DNA from: Streptomyces chartreusis
GTDB taxonomy: Bacteria > Actinomycetota > Actinomycetes > Streptomycetales > Streptomycetaceae
Length of the DNA stretch: 64,000 bases
Assembly: GCF_008704715.1 (NCBI RefSeq)
Contig: NZ_CP023689.1
Location: forward strand, 1,798,001-1,862,000
Reading direction: 5' to 3'
Part shown: positions 1 to 11,249 of the stretch, one piece after another
Layout of the letters: each line of letters begins with the position of its first letter
Position numbering within the stretch: the first letter of the stretch is position 1
Notes under the pieces: generated by a model
What the model was told of the DNA's origin: nothing
The model's input: the letters and a program-made list of their open reading frames with translations, nothing else
The model's database searches: none
Translations under genes and position numbers: made by a program

Positions 1-490
1 TCGAGAACGGCAGCGAGAAGGTCAGATACGTCAGGATCAGGCCGCCGCGCGAGCCGAACAGGGCGATGCCGGTGGCGTTGCCGATGTTGACGTAGATGAG
101 GAACAGCGGCAGCAGGAAGAGGATACCCGGGAACATCTGCGTGGACAGGACGGTGACCGTGAAGACGCGCTTGCCGCGGAAGTTGTAGCGGCTGACGGCG
201 TACGCGGCGAACACCGCGATCACCACCGAGCACACCGTCGCCGCGCCCGCCACGATCAGCGAGTTCACGAAGTACCTCGCGAGCGGCACCGTCGACCAGA
301 TGTCGATGTACGGGCGGATCGTCAGACCGCTGGGCAGCCAACGGAACTGGCCCGAGACGTCCGCCAGCGGCTTGAGCGAGCTGGAGACCATCACATAGAC
401 GGGGACCAGGACGAAGCCGGTGAGCAGGGTGAGGAAGATCCGCCGGGACCACAGGAAGGAACGCGGCGGCGCCATGGGCGAGTTATGCAT
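1..490 (-). CDS. Sugar ABC transporter permease, MalG type (3' end missing)
   Basis: Inner-membrane permease of a carbohydrate importer. The 163 visible codons hold the first membrane span, the periplasmic stretch and the start of the permease core (AAYAVSRYNFRGKR is typical of MalG-type proteins); the C-terminus lies beyond the left edge. I chose the ATG at 490 because GGAGG lies 8 bases upstream; this start overlaps the stop of the upstream permease by 8 bp. A second in-frame ATG lies at 475. It is the third gene of the binding protein/MalF/MalG operon. No ATPase gene is visible, which is common in Streptomyces, where a shared MsiK-type ATPase serves many importers. Confidence 0.9.
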   Translation of the reverse strand, partial: MHNSPMAPPRSFLWSRRIFLTLLTGFVLVPVYVMVSSSLKPLADVSGQFRWLPSGLTIRPYIDIWSTVPLARYFVNSLIVAGAATVCSVVIAVFAAYAVSRYNFRGKRVFTVTVLSTQMFPGILFLLPLFLIYVNIGNATGIALFGSRGGLILTYLTFSLPFS

Positions 491-1472
491 GCTTGGTCCT
501 CCGTCCGCGCGAGGTGGCGACGAGGTACACGCCCGTCACCACGAGCAGGAACAGCAGCAGGAGCACGCTCATCGCGGAGCCGGCGCCGAAGTTCCAGGTG
601 ACGAAGCTGGCTTGATAGATGTGCACCGAGATGAGGTCCCCGGCCTGCGGCGCGGTCTTGCCGAACAGGACGTACGGCGTGTTGAAGTCGTTGAACGTCC
701 ACAGGAACAGCACCAGGACGAGGACCTGGTTGACCGGGCTCAGCGACGGCAGGGTGATGCGGCGGATCTGCTGCCACATGCCGGCGCCGTCGAGGGCCGC
801 GGCCTCGTACAGCTCCTTCGGGATGTTCTGGAGGCCGGCCATGACGATGAGGAAGGCGAACGGCCAGCCCTTCCACACCGACACCGTCAGCAGCGCGATG
901 AAGCTGTTGTCGCCGATCAGCCAGAAGGAAGGCTTGTCGGTGATGCCGAGCTGGTCGTGCAGGACGTGGTTCACCAGGCCGTTGTCGTGCTGGAACATGA
1001 ACACCCAGGTGATCACGGCCGTGTAGACGGGCAGCGCGTACGGCACCAGGAACAGGGCGCGCAGCAGACCCCGGCCGCGGAAGTTGTCCTGCATGTAGAT
1101 CGCCGCGGCCGTGCCGATCAGCCAGCACAGGCCGACGGACAGCAGGGTGAAGGCGAGCGTGACCAGGAACGAGTGGAGCAGCGCCTCCCCGACGGGGGCG
1201 TTGAAGTCCACCGACATCCGGTAGTTGTCGATGCCGTTCCAGGGCGCCGTGGTCCAGTCACGGATGTAGAACTGCGTGAGCTCCTTGAAGCTCATCAGGA
1301 CGCCGATCACCATCGGCACCAGATGAACGAGGAGTTCCAGGAGCAGAGCGGGCAGAAGCAGCAGATAAGGCAGGCCGATGCGGCGGATCCGCCCGGGACG
1401 GCGGCGGGGGCCGTCCGCCGTCCCGGGGGAACTCTGACGCACCTCGGCCTTGGCGGGAACCGTGGTCGTCAT
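483..1472 (-). CDS. Sugar ABC transporter permease, MalF type
   Basis: A 329-residue integral membrane permease of a carbohydrate ABC importer. It has six predicted membrane spans and an EAA loop near residue 230 (EAAALDGAGMWQQIRRITLP), the contact site for the ATPase. The N-terminal 35 residues are basic and proline-rich. The ATG start at 1472 lies 5 bp after the binding-protein stop, so the two are likely co-translated. The substrate cannot be told from sequence; the family takes up oligosaccharides and other sugars. Confidence 0.93.
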   Translation of the reverse strand: MTTTVPAKAEVRQSSPGTADGPRRRPGRIRRIGLPYLLLLPALLLELLVHLVPMVIGVLMSFKELTQFYIRDWTTAPWNGIDNYRMSVDFNAPVGEALLHSFLVTLAFTLLSVGLCWLIGTAAAIYMQDNFRGRGLLRALFLVPYALPVYTAVITWVFMFQHDNGLVNHVLHDQLGITDKPSFWLIGDNSFIALLTVSVWKGWPFAFLIVMAGLQNIPKELYEAAALDGAGMWQQIRRITLPSLSPVNQVLVLVLFLWTFNDFNTPYVLFGKTAPQAGDLISVHIYQASFVTWNFGAGSAMSVLLLLFLLVVTGVYLVATSRGRRTKHA

Positions 1473-1477
1473 CGTGC

Positions 1478-2797
1478 TCACTTCGTCGGCATCTGCTGCT
1501 GGGCCTTCTCCAGCGCCGCCTTCACCGAGTCCGTGGTCACCGGGCGTCCGGCGGCGGCGTCGGCCCACAGCTCCTTGATGGCCGTACCGACGGCCGTCTC
1601 GAACTGGGACTCGTCGGCGACCTGCGGTGCCGCGATGGCGCTCTGCGCGAGGGTGTCCTTCAGGACCGCGTTCGCGGGGGTGTTGAAGGACTCGTCCGAC
1701 TGCGCGCCCTTGACCGGCGGGATCGAGCTGTAGGCCTCGTTGAGGATCTTCTGCTCGTCGTCGCTGGTCATGAACTTCACGAACTTCGTGGCACCGTCGA
1801 GGTTGTCGGTGTTCTTGAAGACGGCCAGGTTGATGCCCATGACCATGGAGTTGACGCTGGTGCCGGAGCCCGGGGTGCCGGACTGCACCGGCACCGGCGC
1901 GATGCCGTAGGCGTCCTCGCTCATGCCCTGCGACTTGAGGTTGGCGGAGGCGGACTGCCACAGCAGCATCGCCGTCTTGCCCTTGGCGAAGTCGCTGACG
2001 GACTGGTTCTGCGCGTACTCGGCGTTGCCGGGCGCGATGATCTTGTCCTTGGCCATCAGGTCGACGAACTGCTTGACGCCTTCGACGGCCTTGTCGGAGG
2101 TGAAGTCGGGCTTGCCGTCGGCCGTGAAGAAGTCGGCGCCGTGCTGCTTGGCGAAGACGACGGCGTGGTGGATGTTCTCCGAGGGGTTCGAGCCCTCCAC
2201 GCCCAGGCCCCACTTGCCGCCCTTGGACAGCTTCTTGCCGTCGGCGACCAGCTCCTCCCAGGTGGCCGGCGGCTTGGAGATGCCCGCGTCGGCGAACAGC
2301 TTCTTGTTGTAGTAGAGCGCGTACGACATCGAGTACAGCGGGACCGCGGCCGGGTCCTTGCCCTCGGCGCCGGTCGAGCCGAGCGCGGAGTCGACGAACC
2401 GGTCCTTGCCGCCGATCTTGCCAAAGTTCTCGGCGTTCCACGGCAGCAGCGCTCCCGTGGCCTGGAGGGAGGCGCTCCAGGTGTTGCCGATGTTGAGCAC
2501 GTCGGGGCCCTGGCCGGAGGTGGTCGCGGTCAGGATCCGGTTGAGCAGGTCCGACCAGGGCACGACCTCCAGCTTCACCTCGATGCCCGTCTCCTTCTCG
2601 AACTTGTCGAGCTCGGGCTGGAGGACCTTCTTGTCCACCTCGATGCTGGCGCCCTGATTGGAGGCCCAGTAGGTGAGGGTCTTGGGTGAGTCGTTCGACC
2701 CTCCACCATCGGTGGACGAACCGCCTCCGCAGGCCGTTGCGGCCAGGGCGAGAGACATGGTGACGGCAGCTACGGCCGCGGCTCGCGTTGTGCGCAT
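1478..2797 (-). CDS. Sugar ABC transporter substrate-binding lipoprotein
   Basis: A 439-residue extracytoplasmic binding protein of the SBP_bac_1 (MalE-like) family. The signal peptide ends in a lipobox (LAATAC, Cys near residue 23), so it should be a membrane-anchored lipoprotein. The core begins with TLTYWASNQGASIEVDK and contains GPDVLNIGNTW, both normal for the family. It is the first gene of the importer operon. A good sigma70-like promoter and two inverted repeats lie upstream (2829-2886), so the operon probably answers to a sugar-sensing repressor. The sugar is unknown. Confidence 0.92.
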   Translation of the reverse strand: MRTTRAAAVAAVTMSLALAATACGGGSSTDGGGSNDSPKTLTYWASNQGASIEVDKKVLQPELDKFEKETGIEVKLEVVPWSDLLNRILTATTSGQGPDVLNIGNTWSASLQATGALLPWNAENFGKIGGKDRFVDSALGSTGAEGKDPAAVPLYSMSYALYYNKKLFADAGISKPPATWEELVADGKKLSKGGKWGLGVEGSNPSENIHHAVVFAKQHGADFFTADGKPDFTSDKAVEGVKQFVDLMAKDKIIAPGNAEYAQNQSVSDFAKGKTAMLLWQSASANLKSQGMSEDAYGIAPVPVQSGTPGSGTSVNSMVMGINLAVFKNTDNLDGATKFVKFMTSDDEQKILNEAYSSIPPVKGAQSDESFNTPANAVLKDTLAQSAIAAPQVADESQFETAVGTAIKELWADAAAGRPVTTDSVKAALEKAQQQMPTK

Positions 2798-2828
2798 GGC
2801 TCCAGGTGTCCCTTCCGGGAGTACTGCT

Positions 2829-2886
2829 GCTTAATTTAGAGCGTGAGTTAAGCCCTAAGAAGAGCCCGCGTCAAGGCTTTTGACGC
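2829..2886 (-). promoter_or_regulatory. Promoter and two operator-like inverted repeats for the sugar ABC operon
   Basis: On the minus strand TTGACG (2869-2874) and TTAACT (2846-2851) are 17 bp apart and make a convincing promoter for the binding-protein gene. One inverted repeat, GCTTAA-N13-TTAAGC (2829-2853), covers the -10 box. A second, GCGTCAA-N5-TTGACGC (2868-2886), covers the -35 box. Both are well placed for repression. The binding regulator is not encoded in the visible part. Confidence 0.6.
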
Positions 2887-2911
2887 AGTCGCCGGAGTCT
2901 GGTCCAAAGTC

Positions 2912-2940
2912 TTGACTCCATCGTTTTACAGATGAACCAT
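2912..2940 (+). promoter_or_regulatory. Candidate promoter of the secreted beta-helix gene
   Basis: TTGACT (2912-2917), a 17-bp spacer and AACCAT (2935-2940) lie 64 bp upstream of the ATG at 3004. The -10 box is imperfect, so this is a fair but not firm call. Confidence 0.4.
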
Positions 2941-3003
2941 TCAGCGGCGAGAGAGCGCTCCCACACCCCACCATGTTCATTTCCTGAACAAGGAGAGCCG
3001 CCC

Positions 3004-4812
<1,809 letters not shown>

Positions 4813-4839
4813 GGTACGGCCGTACTCCGGTGACGAGCC

Positions 4840-4870
4840 GCTCTCCCCGGAAGGACGCTCCGGGGAGAGC
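4840..4870. terminator. Bidirectional hairpin terminator
   Basis: A perfect 12-bp stem (GCTCTCCCCGGA / TCCGGGGAGAGC) with a 7-base loop lies between the convergent beta-helix gene and rph. Neither side has a clear U-tract, as is common in Streptomyces. Confidence 0.75.
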
Positions 4871-4887
4871 TGCTGCGGGGCACCGGG

Positions 4888-7485
4888 TCAGGGCAGGATC
4901 TCGACGTACCCGTCGGTTCCGTGCACGCGGATCCGCTGCCCGTCACGGATCAGCCGGGTGGCCTGCTCCACGCCCACGACGGCGGGCAGGCCGTACTCGC
5001 GGGCGATCACCGCACCATGGGTCATCAGGCCGCCGACCTCCGTCACCAGGCCCGCGATGCCGACGAACAGCGGCGACCAGCTGGGGTCCGTGAAGGCCGT
5101 GACCAGGATGTCGCCCGCTTCGAGGTCGGCGTCGGCCATGTCGAGGACGACGCGGGCCCTGCCCTCGACGGTCCCGGCGGAGACCGGCAGACCGACCAGT
5201 GCGCCGGCCGGGACGTCGTCGCGCCGGTACGCCCCGGTGAGGGCGTCGCCTTCCGAGGTGAGCACGCGGGGCGGGGTGAGCGCGTGGTACGAGCGGAACG
5301 CGTCCTTGCGTTCCCGGATCAGCCGGTCGTCCACCTGACGGGAGCTCACGGCGTCGCGGAGTTCCTGGAACGTGAGGTAGAAGGCGTCCTCCGTACGCGT
5401 GAGCACACCGGCCCGCGCGAGGCTCCCGGCCTCCTTCAGCAGGGCCTGCTTGTAGGCGAAGTAGCGGCTGATGATCCCGTACTTCGGATACTCGCGATAC
5501 CCGATGAAGGTGCGGACCCGGTCGATCATCCGCTTGGTCTCGTCGGCCTTCTGCTCACCGTCCGGCAGGGCGCGCAGGCGGGACAGCACGTCCTGTTCCT
5601 TCTCCTGCGCCCTCCGCCGCCCCTGCTCGAAACGCAACTCGGCGGCGCCCGGCCCGAAGTTCCTGACGTTGTCGAGGATCACGGGCACGAGCGTCGTGGG
5701 ACGCTCGCTCCACCGTGGCCTCGTGATGTCGATCTCGCCGACGCAGCGCATGCCGTACCGGTCGAGGTAGGCCTCGATGGCGTCGCGCGCCTCGGCCCCG
5801 CCGGGGAGCTTCGCCAGCTCGTCGAGGAAGCCGTCGTCCTCGACGCCCTGAAGGAACGTCACCAACTCCGGGTGCGGGCGGATCACGTCAGCGACGTCGA
5901 GGAGCGCGAGCCCCATCTCGGAGGTGATGTTGCCGGGGGCGGACAGCGTGAGGGTGTCGGCGGCGTTCTTCTCGCCCAGCCACTCCAGCAGTTTGTCGTT
6001 GAGCCACCATGTGGCTTCCATCCCCGCCATGATCGCCTGGATGCTCAACGGGTCGCTGAGGACCCGCTTGTGCTCCTCGAAGGCCTCCACCAGGAAGTCG
6101 AAGAGCTCCGGTCCGGACTTCGTCCGGATGTCGCGCTCCAGGGCGGCGACGGACGTCTCGCTCCGCTCGATCAGCCGGGTGACCACGGCCGGGTCGGTCT
6201 CGAGCGGGGCGGGCGGGCCGCCTGCCGGGGGCCCGCCGGGGCCGGCGTCCGGGAGCGTCGGGACGAAGCCGTCGCGGTCGAGGACGGTCTCCAGCGCGTC
6301 CCTGATCAGCGGATCGCCCTTCCCCAGGACGTCCAGGAGGCCGGCGCGGCTCGTGGGCGCGGCCAGGCGCCGGGTGACGTCGACGAACAGTCTGCCGCCC
6401 GCCTCGTGCATCGGCACCATGGCCGTCAGCCGCCACATGGAGTGCCCCAGGGGCTTCATGGGGTCGGTCATCATCTGCCCGTGGCCGACGGAGACGTAGA
6501 CGTGATTCTCCTGGTCGCCGCTCCCGGGCACCGGGAACAGCGTGGTGATCGGGCGGCTCTGCACGATCTGGAAGCCGTCGTCGGCCAGGCACCATTCGAT
6601 GTCCTGCGGGCGGCCGAAGTGCGCCTCGATCCGGCGCCCGAGCCGCACCAGCCGCACGACCTGCGCGTCCGTCAGCGCGGGCTGCTCCTGCCGCTGCGAG
6701 TCGACCGTCACCTCGCGCGTGCCGCCGGCCGGCAGGGCGTGCACGGCACGCTGTTTGGCGGCGATCGTCCTGGCGACGATCTCGTCGTCCCGCACCTTGT
6801 AGACGTCCGGGTTCACCAGGCCGGAGACCAGGGCCTCACCCAGGCCGAAGCCCGCGTCCACGGTGGCGACCTTGCGGTTGCCCGTGACGGGGTCGGCCGT
6901 AAACAGGATGCCGGACGCGTCCGGGAGGACCATCCGCTGCACGACCACGGCCATGTGGACCGTGCGGTGGTCGATGCCGCTGCGCTCCCGGTAGATCACG
7001 GCCCGCTCGGTGAACAGCGAGGCCCAGCACCGGCTGACGTGCCGGAGGATCGCCTCCGGCCCGACCACGTTGAGGTACGTGTCCTGCTGGCCGGCGAAGG
7101 AGGCCGTCGGCAGGTCCTCCGCCGTGGCGCTGGACCGGACGGCGCAGGCGACGTCCTCACCGAGACCGCTGACCGCGCGGGTGATCGCCGCCGCGAGGTC
7201 GTCCGGGACGGCGGTCTCTTCGACGGCCCGGCGGATGCGCGCGCTGAGGGTCCGGATCGTCTCCCGGTCGTCCGGGTCCGCGCGCGACAGCCGATCGAGC
7301 AGCTCGTCGATCGACGGCACCTCCGCCATGACCCGCCTGAAGGCGGCCGTCGTCACGCAGAAGCCGCCCGGCACGCTGATGCCGTCGATCCGCGACAGCC
7401 CGCCCAGCTGCGCACCCTTGCCGCCGACGACGGCGACCTGCGTCTCGTCGATCTCCTGAAGACCCAACACGTACTGCTCAGTCAA
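4888..7485 (-). CDS. rph: Rifamycin-inactivating phosphotransferase
   Basis: An 865-residue dikinase-like enzyme that phosphorylates rifamycins using ATP and water. Domains in order: N-terminal ATP-binding domain (about 1-320, with AVRSSATAEDLPTASFAGQQ), rifamycin-binding middle domain beginning after QSRPITTLFPVP, and a C-terminal phospho-histidine domain. The swivelling His is His823 in GGLMTHGAVIAREYG. Length and the block NHVYVSVGHGQMMTDPMKPL match RPH rather than PEP synthase. I set the start at a TTG (7485) preceded by GGAAGGA at 6-base spacing; no ATG or GTG fits the conserved N-terminus. The RAE motif 156 bp upstream supports rifamycin-linked control. The gene is probably a stand-alone unit, with the EF-G paralogue upstream on the same strand. 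Confidence 0.92.
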   Translation of the reverse strand: MTEQYVLGLQEIDETQVAVVGGKGAQLGGLSRIDGISVPGGFCVTTAAFRRVMAEVPSIDELLDRLSRADPDDRETIRTLSARIRRAVEETAVPDDLAAAITRAVSGLGEDVACAVRSSATAEDLPTASFAGQQDTYLNVVGPEAILRHVSRCWASLFTERAVIYRERSGIDHRTVHMAVVVQRMVLPDASGILFTADPVTGNRKVATVDAGFGLGEALVSGLVNPDVYKVRDDEIVARTIAAKQRAVHALPAGGTREVTVDSQRQEQPALTDAQVVRLVRLGRRIEAHFGRPQDIEWCLADDGFQIVQSRPITTLFPVPGSGDQENHVYVSVGHGQMMTDPMKPLGHSMWRLTAMVPMHEAGGRLFVDVTRRLAAPTSRAGLLDVLGKGDPLIRDALETVLDRDGFVPTLPDAGPGGPPAGGPPAPLETDPAVVTRLIERSETSVAALERDIRTKSGPELFDFLVEAFEEHKRVLSDPLSIQAIMAGMEATWWLNDKLLEWLGEKNAADTLTLSAPGNITSEMGLALLDVADVIRPHPELVTFLQGVEDDGFLDELAKLPGGAEARDAIEAYLDRYGMRCVGEIDITRPRWSERPTTLVPVILDNVRNFGPGAAELRFEQGRRRAQEKEQDVLSRLRALPDGEQKADETKRMIDRVRTFIGYREYPKYGIISRYFAYKQALLKEAGSLARAGVLTRTEDAFYLTFQELRDAVSSRQVDDRLIRERKDAFRSYHALTPPRVLTSEGDALTGAYRRDDVPAGALVGLPVSAGTVEGRARVVLDMADADLEAGDILVTAFTDPSWSPLFVGIAGLVTEVGGLMTHGAVIAREYGLPAVVGVEQATRLIRDGQRIRVHGTDGYVEILP

Positions 7486-7640
7486 CGCGATCCTTCCGGG
7501 GCTGCCGTGGTCCGTCGTGCCGCGATGGCCGACGTGATCACCGGCGCCTCCAAGTCTGTCGAACCCTTTGTCGGGCATGGCCTCATCCGCACTTCCGATG
7601 CCGGATCGCGGCATCGGCCGACGATTGTGCGCCTTGACCC

Positions 7641-7659
7641 GGCCCTTGTGGCAAGCCCC
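7641..7659 (-). promoter_or_regulatory. Rifamycin-associated element (RAE)
   Basis: On the minus strand the sequence is GGGGCTTGCCACAAGGGCC, an imperfect 19-bp inverted repeat. It matches 16 of 19 positions of the published RAE consensus as I remember it (GGGGCTTGCGGCAAGGCCC). It lies 156-174 bp upstream of the rph start. RAEs precede rifamycin-inactivation genes in actinomycetes and confer induction by rifamycin. Confidence 0.85.
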
Positions 7660-7743
7660 CCTGTGCGCTATACGTTGAGAGTGGCAGGGAGAGAGTTCTC
7701 CTTGCCCTTTCTTTTGCCGTCCGCCAGGGGCCGCGCACGAGTA

Positions 7744-7771
7744 CGGCCCCACCCGCGTACGAGTGGGGCCG
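7744..7771 (-). terminator. Hairpin terminator of the EF-G paralogue gene
   Basis: A 9-bp perfect stem (CGGCCCCAC / GTGGGGCCG) with a 10-base loop sits 11 bp past the EF-G-like stop codon. It would separate that gene from rph downstream. Confidence 0.55.
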
Positions 7772-7781
7772 CCCCCGTCGA

Positions 7782-9830
7782 TCACCGGGCCGGTGCCGTC
7801 ACCGGTGCCGGCGCATAGCCCGTCGGCCGGGCCGTGAACGTGCCACGGCCCTGGGTCCGGCTGCGCAACCGGGTCGCGTAGCCGAAGAGTTCGGCCAGCG
7901 GCACGGTCGCCGTGACGACCGTCGCGCCCGCCCGGGTGACCGAGCCGGAGACCCGCCCGCGGCGGGCCGCCAGATCGCCGAGCACGCTGCCGACGGCGTC
8001 GTCCGGCACGGTGACCGTGACCTCGACGACCGGCTCCAGCAGGACCATCGCGCAGGAGCGCAGGGCGTCGCGCAGGCCGAAGCGGCCGGCCGTGCGGAAG
8101 GCGGTGTCGGAGGAGTCCTTCACATGGGTCGCCCCGTCCGTGAGGGTGACGCGCAGCCCGGTCACCGGGTGACCGCCGAGCGGGCCCTCACCGAGGGCGT
8201 CCCGGCACCCGGCCTCCACGGCACGGACGTACTCCTGCGGCACCCGACCGCCGACGACGGCCGAGCGGAACTCGAAGCCGGCCCCTGTCTCCAGGGGCTC
8301 GACGTCGAGCACGACATGCGCGAACTGACCCGCGCCGCCATCCTGTTTGACGTGCCGGAACACGAAGCCGGACACGCCCCGTCCCACGGTCTCGCGGTAC
8401 GACACCCTGGGGCGGCCGACGTTGACGTCCAGCCCGGCCTCCCGCCGGATCTTCTCCACCGCGACCTCCAGATGCAGTTCTCCCATCCCGGACAGCAGCG
8501 TCTGCTCGGTCTCCGCGTCGGTCCGTACGACCAGCGACGGGTCCTCCTCCGCCAGCCGGGCCAGCGCGGAGGCCAGCCGGTCGGTCTCTGTGGACCTGCG
8601 GGTCTCGACCGCGACCGACACCACCGGCTCTGCCACACCGGGCGGTTCGAGGACGAGCGGCGCGCCCGGCGCGCAGAGCGTGGAGCCCGCGCGAGCCGAC
8701 TTCAGACCGACCACGGCCACGATGTCCCCGGCCAGGGCCACGTCCACCTGGGCGTGGCGGTCGGCCTGCACCCTGAGGATGCGCCCGATCCGCTCGGTGC
8801 GCCCCGCACCCGCGTCCAGCACCGTGTCTCCCTTCGCGATCCATCCCGAGTACACCCGCAGGTAGGTCAGCCGGCCGGTCGGGGTCGCGCTCACCTTGAA
8901 CGCCAGCCCCGCGAACGGCGCCGCCGGGTCGGCGGGCCGCTCCACGTCGGCACCGTCGTGCACACCGCGTACGGCAGGCACGTCGAGCGGCGACGGCAGA
9001 TACGCCACGACCGCGTCGAGCAACGGCTCGACACCGCGGTTGCGGTAGGCCGAGCCGCACAGCACGACCACGCCCTCGCCCGTGCGGGTCAGCTCACGCA
9101 GAGCACCGACCAGCGTCTCGGGCGAGACCGTCGACCGTGCGCAGAACTCCTCCAGCGCACCCGCGTGCAGTTCGGCGACGGCCTCCTCCAGCAACCGCCG
9201 ACGCCGCCGCGCCTCCTCGCGCAGCTTTCCCGGCACTTCCTCTTCTACGAAGGTGTCGGCGCCGTCGGCCCAGACCAGCGCCCGCATCCGTACGAGGTCC
9301 ACGACGCCGCGGAAGCCGTCCTCCGTGCCGATGGGCAACTGGACGACCAGCGGCGTCGGATGCAGCCGTTCCCTGATCGACTCCACGGCCCGGTCGAGGT
9401 CCGCACCGGCGCGGTCCAGCTTGTTGACGAAGGCGATCCTCGGCACGCCGTGGCGGTCCGCCTGCCGCCACACGGACTCGCTCTGCGGCTCGACGCCGGC
9501 GACGGCGTCGAACACGGCTACCGCGCCGTCCAGTACCCGCAGCGCACGCTCGACCTCGTCGGCGAAGTCGACGTGGCCGGGGGTGTCGATGAGGTTGATG
9601 CGGTGACCGTCCCAGGCGCAGCTCACGGCCGCGGCGAAGATGGTGATGCCCCGGTCGCGCTCCTGCGGGTCGAAGTCGGTGACGGTGGTGCCGTCGTGGA
9701 CCTCGCCGCGCTTGTGCGTGGTGCCGGTGGCGTACAGGATCCGCTCGGTGACGGTGGTCTTGCCCGCGTCGACGTGGGCGAGGATGCCGAGATTGCGGAC
9801 GACGGCGAGGCTGTTTCGGTTGGTGCGCAC
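7782..9830 (-). CDS. Elongation factor G paralogue (translational GTPase)
   Basis: A 682-residue ribosome-associated GTPase with all five EF-G domains. G1 is [10 protein letters not shown]2 lies in the RGITI block, G3 is DTPGH and G4 is NKLD, so GTP binding should be intact. Domain IV runs from about residue 440 ([17 protein letters not shown]) and the C-terminal domain is normal. It is not the housekeeping fusA, because no rpsL, rpsG or tuf is nearby; it belongs to the divergent second EF-G group in actinomycetes. A tetracycline-protection (TetM-like) role is possible in principle but is not shown by sequence. The start is a GTG at 9830 with a weak ribosome site. Confidence 0.85.
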   Translation of the reverse strand: MRTNRNSLAVVRNLGILAHVDAGKTTVTERILYATGTTHKRGEVHDGTTVTDFDPQERDRGITIFAAAVSCAWDGHRINLIDTPGHVDFADEVERALRVLDGAVAVFDAVAGVEPQSESVWRQADRHGVPRIAFVNKLDRAGADLDRAVESIRERLHPTPLVVQLPIGTEDGFRGVVDLVRMRALVWADGADTFVEEEVPGKLREEARRRRRLLEEAVAELHAGALEEFCARSTVSPETLVGALRELTRTGEGVVVLCGSAYRNRGVEPLLDAVVAYLPSPLDVPAVRGVHDGADVERPADPAAPFAGLAFKVSATPTGRLTYLRVYSGWIAKGDTVLDAGAGRTERIGRILRVQADRHAQVDVALAGDIVAVVGLKSARAGSTLCAPGAPLVLEPPGVAEPVVSVAVETRRSTETDRLASALARLAEEDPSLVVRTDAETEQTLLSGMGELHLEVAVEKIRREAGLDVNVGRPRVSYRETVGRGVSGFVFRHVKQDGGAGQFAHVVLDVEPLETGAGFEFRSAVVGGRVPQEYVRAVEAGCRDALGEGPLGGHPVTGLRVTLTDGATHVKDSSDTAFRTAGRFGLRDALRSCAMVLLEPVVEVTVTVPDDAVGSVLGDLAARRGRVSGSVTRAGATVVTATVPLAELFGYATRLRSRTQGRGTFTARPTGYAPAPVTAPAR

Positions 9831-10332
9831 GGCCCTTGGCCTTTCGGATGTTCCGGAAACGGAAAGGGGTCAGCGCGATTCCCGGACGACGGTGCGTGGG
9901 CGCACGCGAGCGGGACCTGCCGCCCGTCGGCAATGGGCCGGGGCGGGGTGGTCGTGGTGCTCGGGCGCTGTCAGAAGTTCGTCACGGGCATCCGGTGCCG
10001 GCCGCGCAGCGGGCACCGGGAGGACGAAGACACCAGGATCACCTCGGACCGGAAGGACCGGGAACGGGGAGCGGCGACAGCGATGTGTTCACGCACGGCC
10101 GGGCTCCCCTCACTGGTCACGATGTCGTGGTGAGTGTAGGGAGAGGCGGGGCGGCGGGGCCACGGATTTTCCGACGGCGCCTTTGGCCCCTGGCACGGCG
10201 GAGCGTCGGGGTGCCTTGTCCCGTGGGCGACCCGACCCGCGCCCGGGAGTCCTCCCACGTGGCCATTGCGACCGTATGGCCATGGGTGATTTATGGTGAA
10301 TCGAGGAGTATGCCCCTACCGGAGGTGCAAAG
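9831..10332. other. Gene-poor divergent intergenic region
   Basis: The 502 bp separate the divergent EF-G paralogue and the binding lipoprotein. I find no recognisable gene. A 41-codon GTG frame on the minus strand (10096 to 9971) has a good GGGGAG ribosome site and could be a leader peptide for the EF-G-like gene, but its sequence matches nothing I know. A weak plus-strand promoter may lie at 10266-10297 (TTGCGA, TATGGT, 20-bp spacer). Confidence 0.4.
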
Positions 10333-11211
10333 ATGCGCGCCGCGGCAGCGATCGTCTCTCTGGCTGTCAGCGGGGCGCTCATCGTCGCGACATCGGCATG
10401 CGACCAGGGCGGGTCGGAGGCGTCGAAAGCCCGCTACGGCGACTGCCAGGTCTCGGGACATCACGGGGAGTTTCACCTGTCGCCCGAGACGGCGGGCGCA
10501 CTCACGGTCAAGACGACCCTGCCCGCACCCGGCTGGTGGAACGGCGACACGCCCGAGTCCGTCAAGAGCGGCTACGAGTACTGCATGGCCGCCAACATCG
10601 CGTACCGGTCCGGACTCGACCGGCTCAACGTGAAGAACGCCCCCTTCCCGGAGGTCGTGTCCGGCCGGACGAAGGACTTCGACCTGGCCCTGGCGCAGAT
10701 CACGATCACCCCGGAACGGAGCAAGGTCGCCGAGTTCTCCCCGCCCTACCTCTCCTCGACCCTGGGACTGCTGATCAGGGACGGCGAGAAGATCAACCAG
10801 GACAACGTCCGTGACGTCCGGATCGGCGTGGCCGAGGGCACGACGGGCGAGGAGTTCGTCAAGGACCGCATCAAGCCGACCAAGCCCGTCACCGCCTACG
10901 CCAACGACCCGGAGATGATCACGGCGCTGGAGGAGGGCCGGATCGACGCGGTCATCCACGACACGACCATCCTGCTGGCGTATCCCCAGAAGCCGGGAAG
11001 CAAGGTGAGCCTGGTGGGCCAGTACAGGACCGACCAGGGTTACGGCGCCCTGTACCCGGCGGGGTCGCCCAACAGGGACGAACTGGACCGGGTCATCAAG
11101 CAGTTGATCGACGACGGGACGCTCGCGAAACTGTCGGCCGTCTATCTCGGGGCCGCTTTCGGCCAGGACCCGGCCAAGATCCCGTACATCACGGTCGACG
11201 ACGGCTCCTGA
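10333..11211 (+). CDS. Amino-acid-type ABC substrate-binding lipoprotein
   Basis: A 292-residue extracytoplasmic protein of the SBP_bac_3 family (glutamate/glutamine type). The lipobox is ATSAC with Cys near residue 23. The two-lobe core includes LALAQITITPERSKVAEFSP and the hinge-region IGVAEGTTGEEFVKD. GGAGG lies 8 bases before the ATG. No permease or ATPase gene is adjacent, so it is an orphan: it may serve a transporter elsewhere or act as a sensor partner for the convergent Cache-domain regulator. That pairing is speculation from position only. Confidence 0.85.
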   Translation: MRAAAAIVSLAVSGALIVATSACDQGGSEASKARYGDCQVSGHHGEFHLSPETAGALTVKTTLPAPGWWNGDTPESVKSGYEYCMAANIAYRSGLDRLNVKNAPFPEVVSGRTKDFDLALAQITITPERSKVAEFSPPYLSSTLGLLIRDGEKINQDNVRDVRIGVAEGTTGEEFVKDRIKPTKPVTAYANDPEMITALEEGRIDAVIHDTTILLAYPQKPGSKVSLVGQYRTDQGYGALYPAGSPNRDELDRVIKQLIDDGTLAKLSAVYLGAAFGQDPAKIPYITVDDGS

Positions 11212-11249
11212 ACGCTCAGAATGCCGCACACCCCGGTCTCCGTGCCGCT

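Noticed and set aside
4888..7485. PEP synthase as the identity of rph
   Set aside because: The N-terminal and His domains are shared by both, but the central VYVSVGHGQMMTDPMKPL block, the 865-residue length and the RAE favour rifamycin phosphotransferase.
7634..7674. Plus-strand promoter TTGACC/TATACG near the RAE
   Set aside because: Spacing is 29 bp and no plus-strand gene follows.
4921..7818. A 965-codon open frame on the plus strand opposite rph
   Set aside because: It mirrors the real gene, is rich in Arg, His, Gly and Asp as expected for antisense reading of high-GC DNA, and has no recognisable domain.
7782..9830. Tetracycline ribosomal protection protein
   Set aside because: All five domains fit EF-G; I see no feature specific to TetM/OtrA, although this cannot be excluded without a tree.
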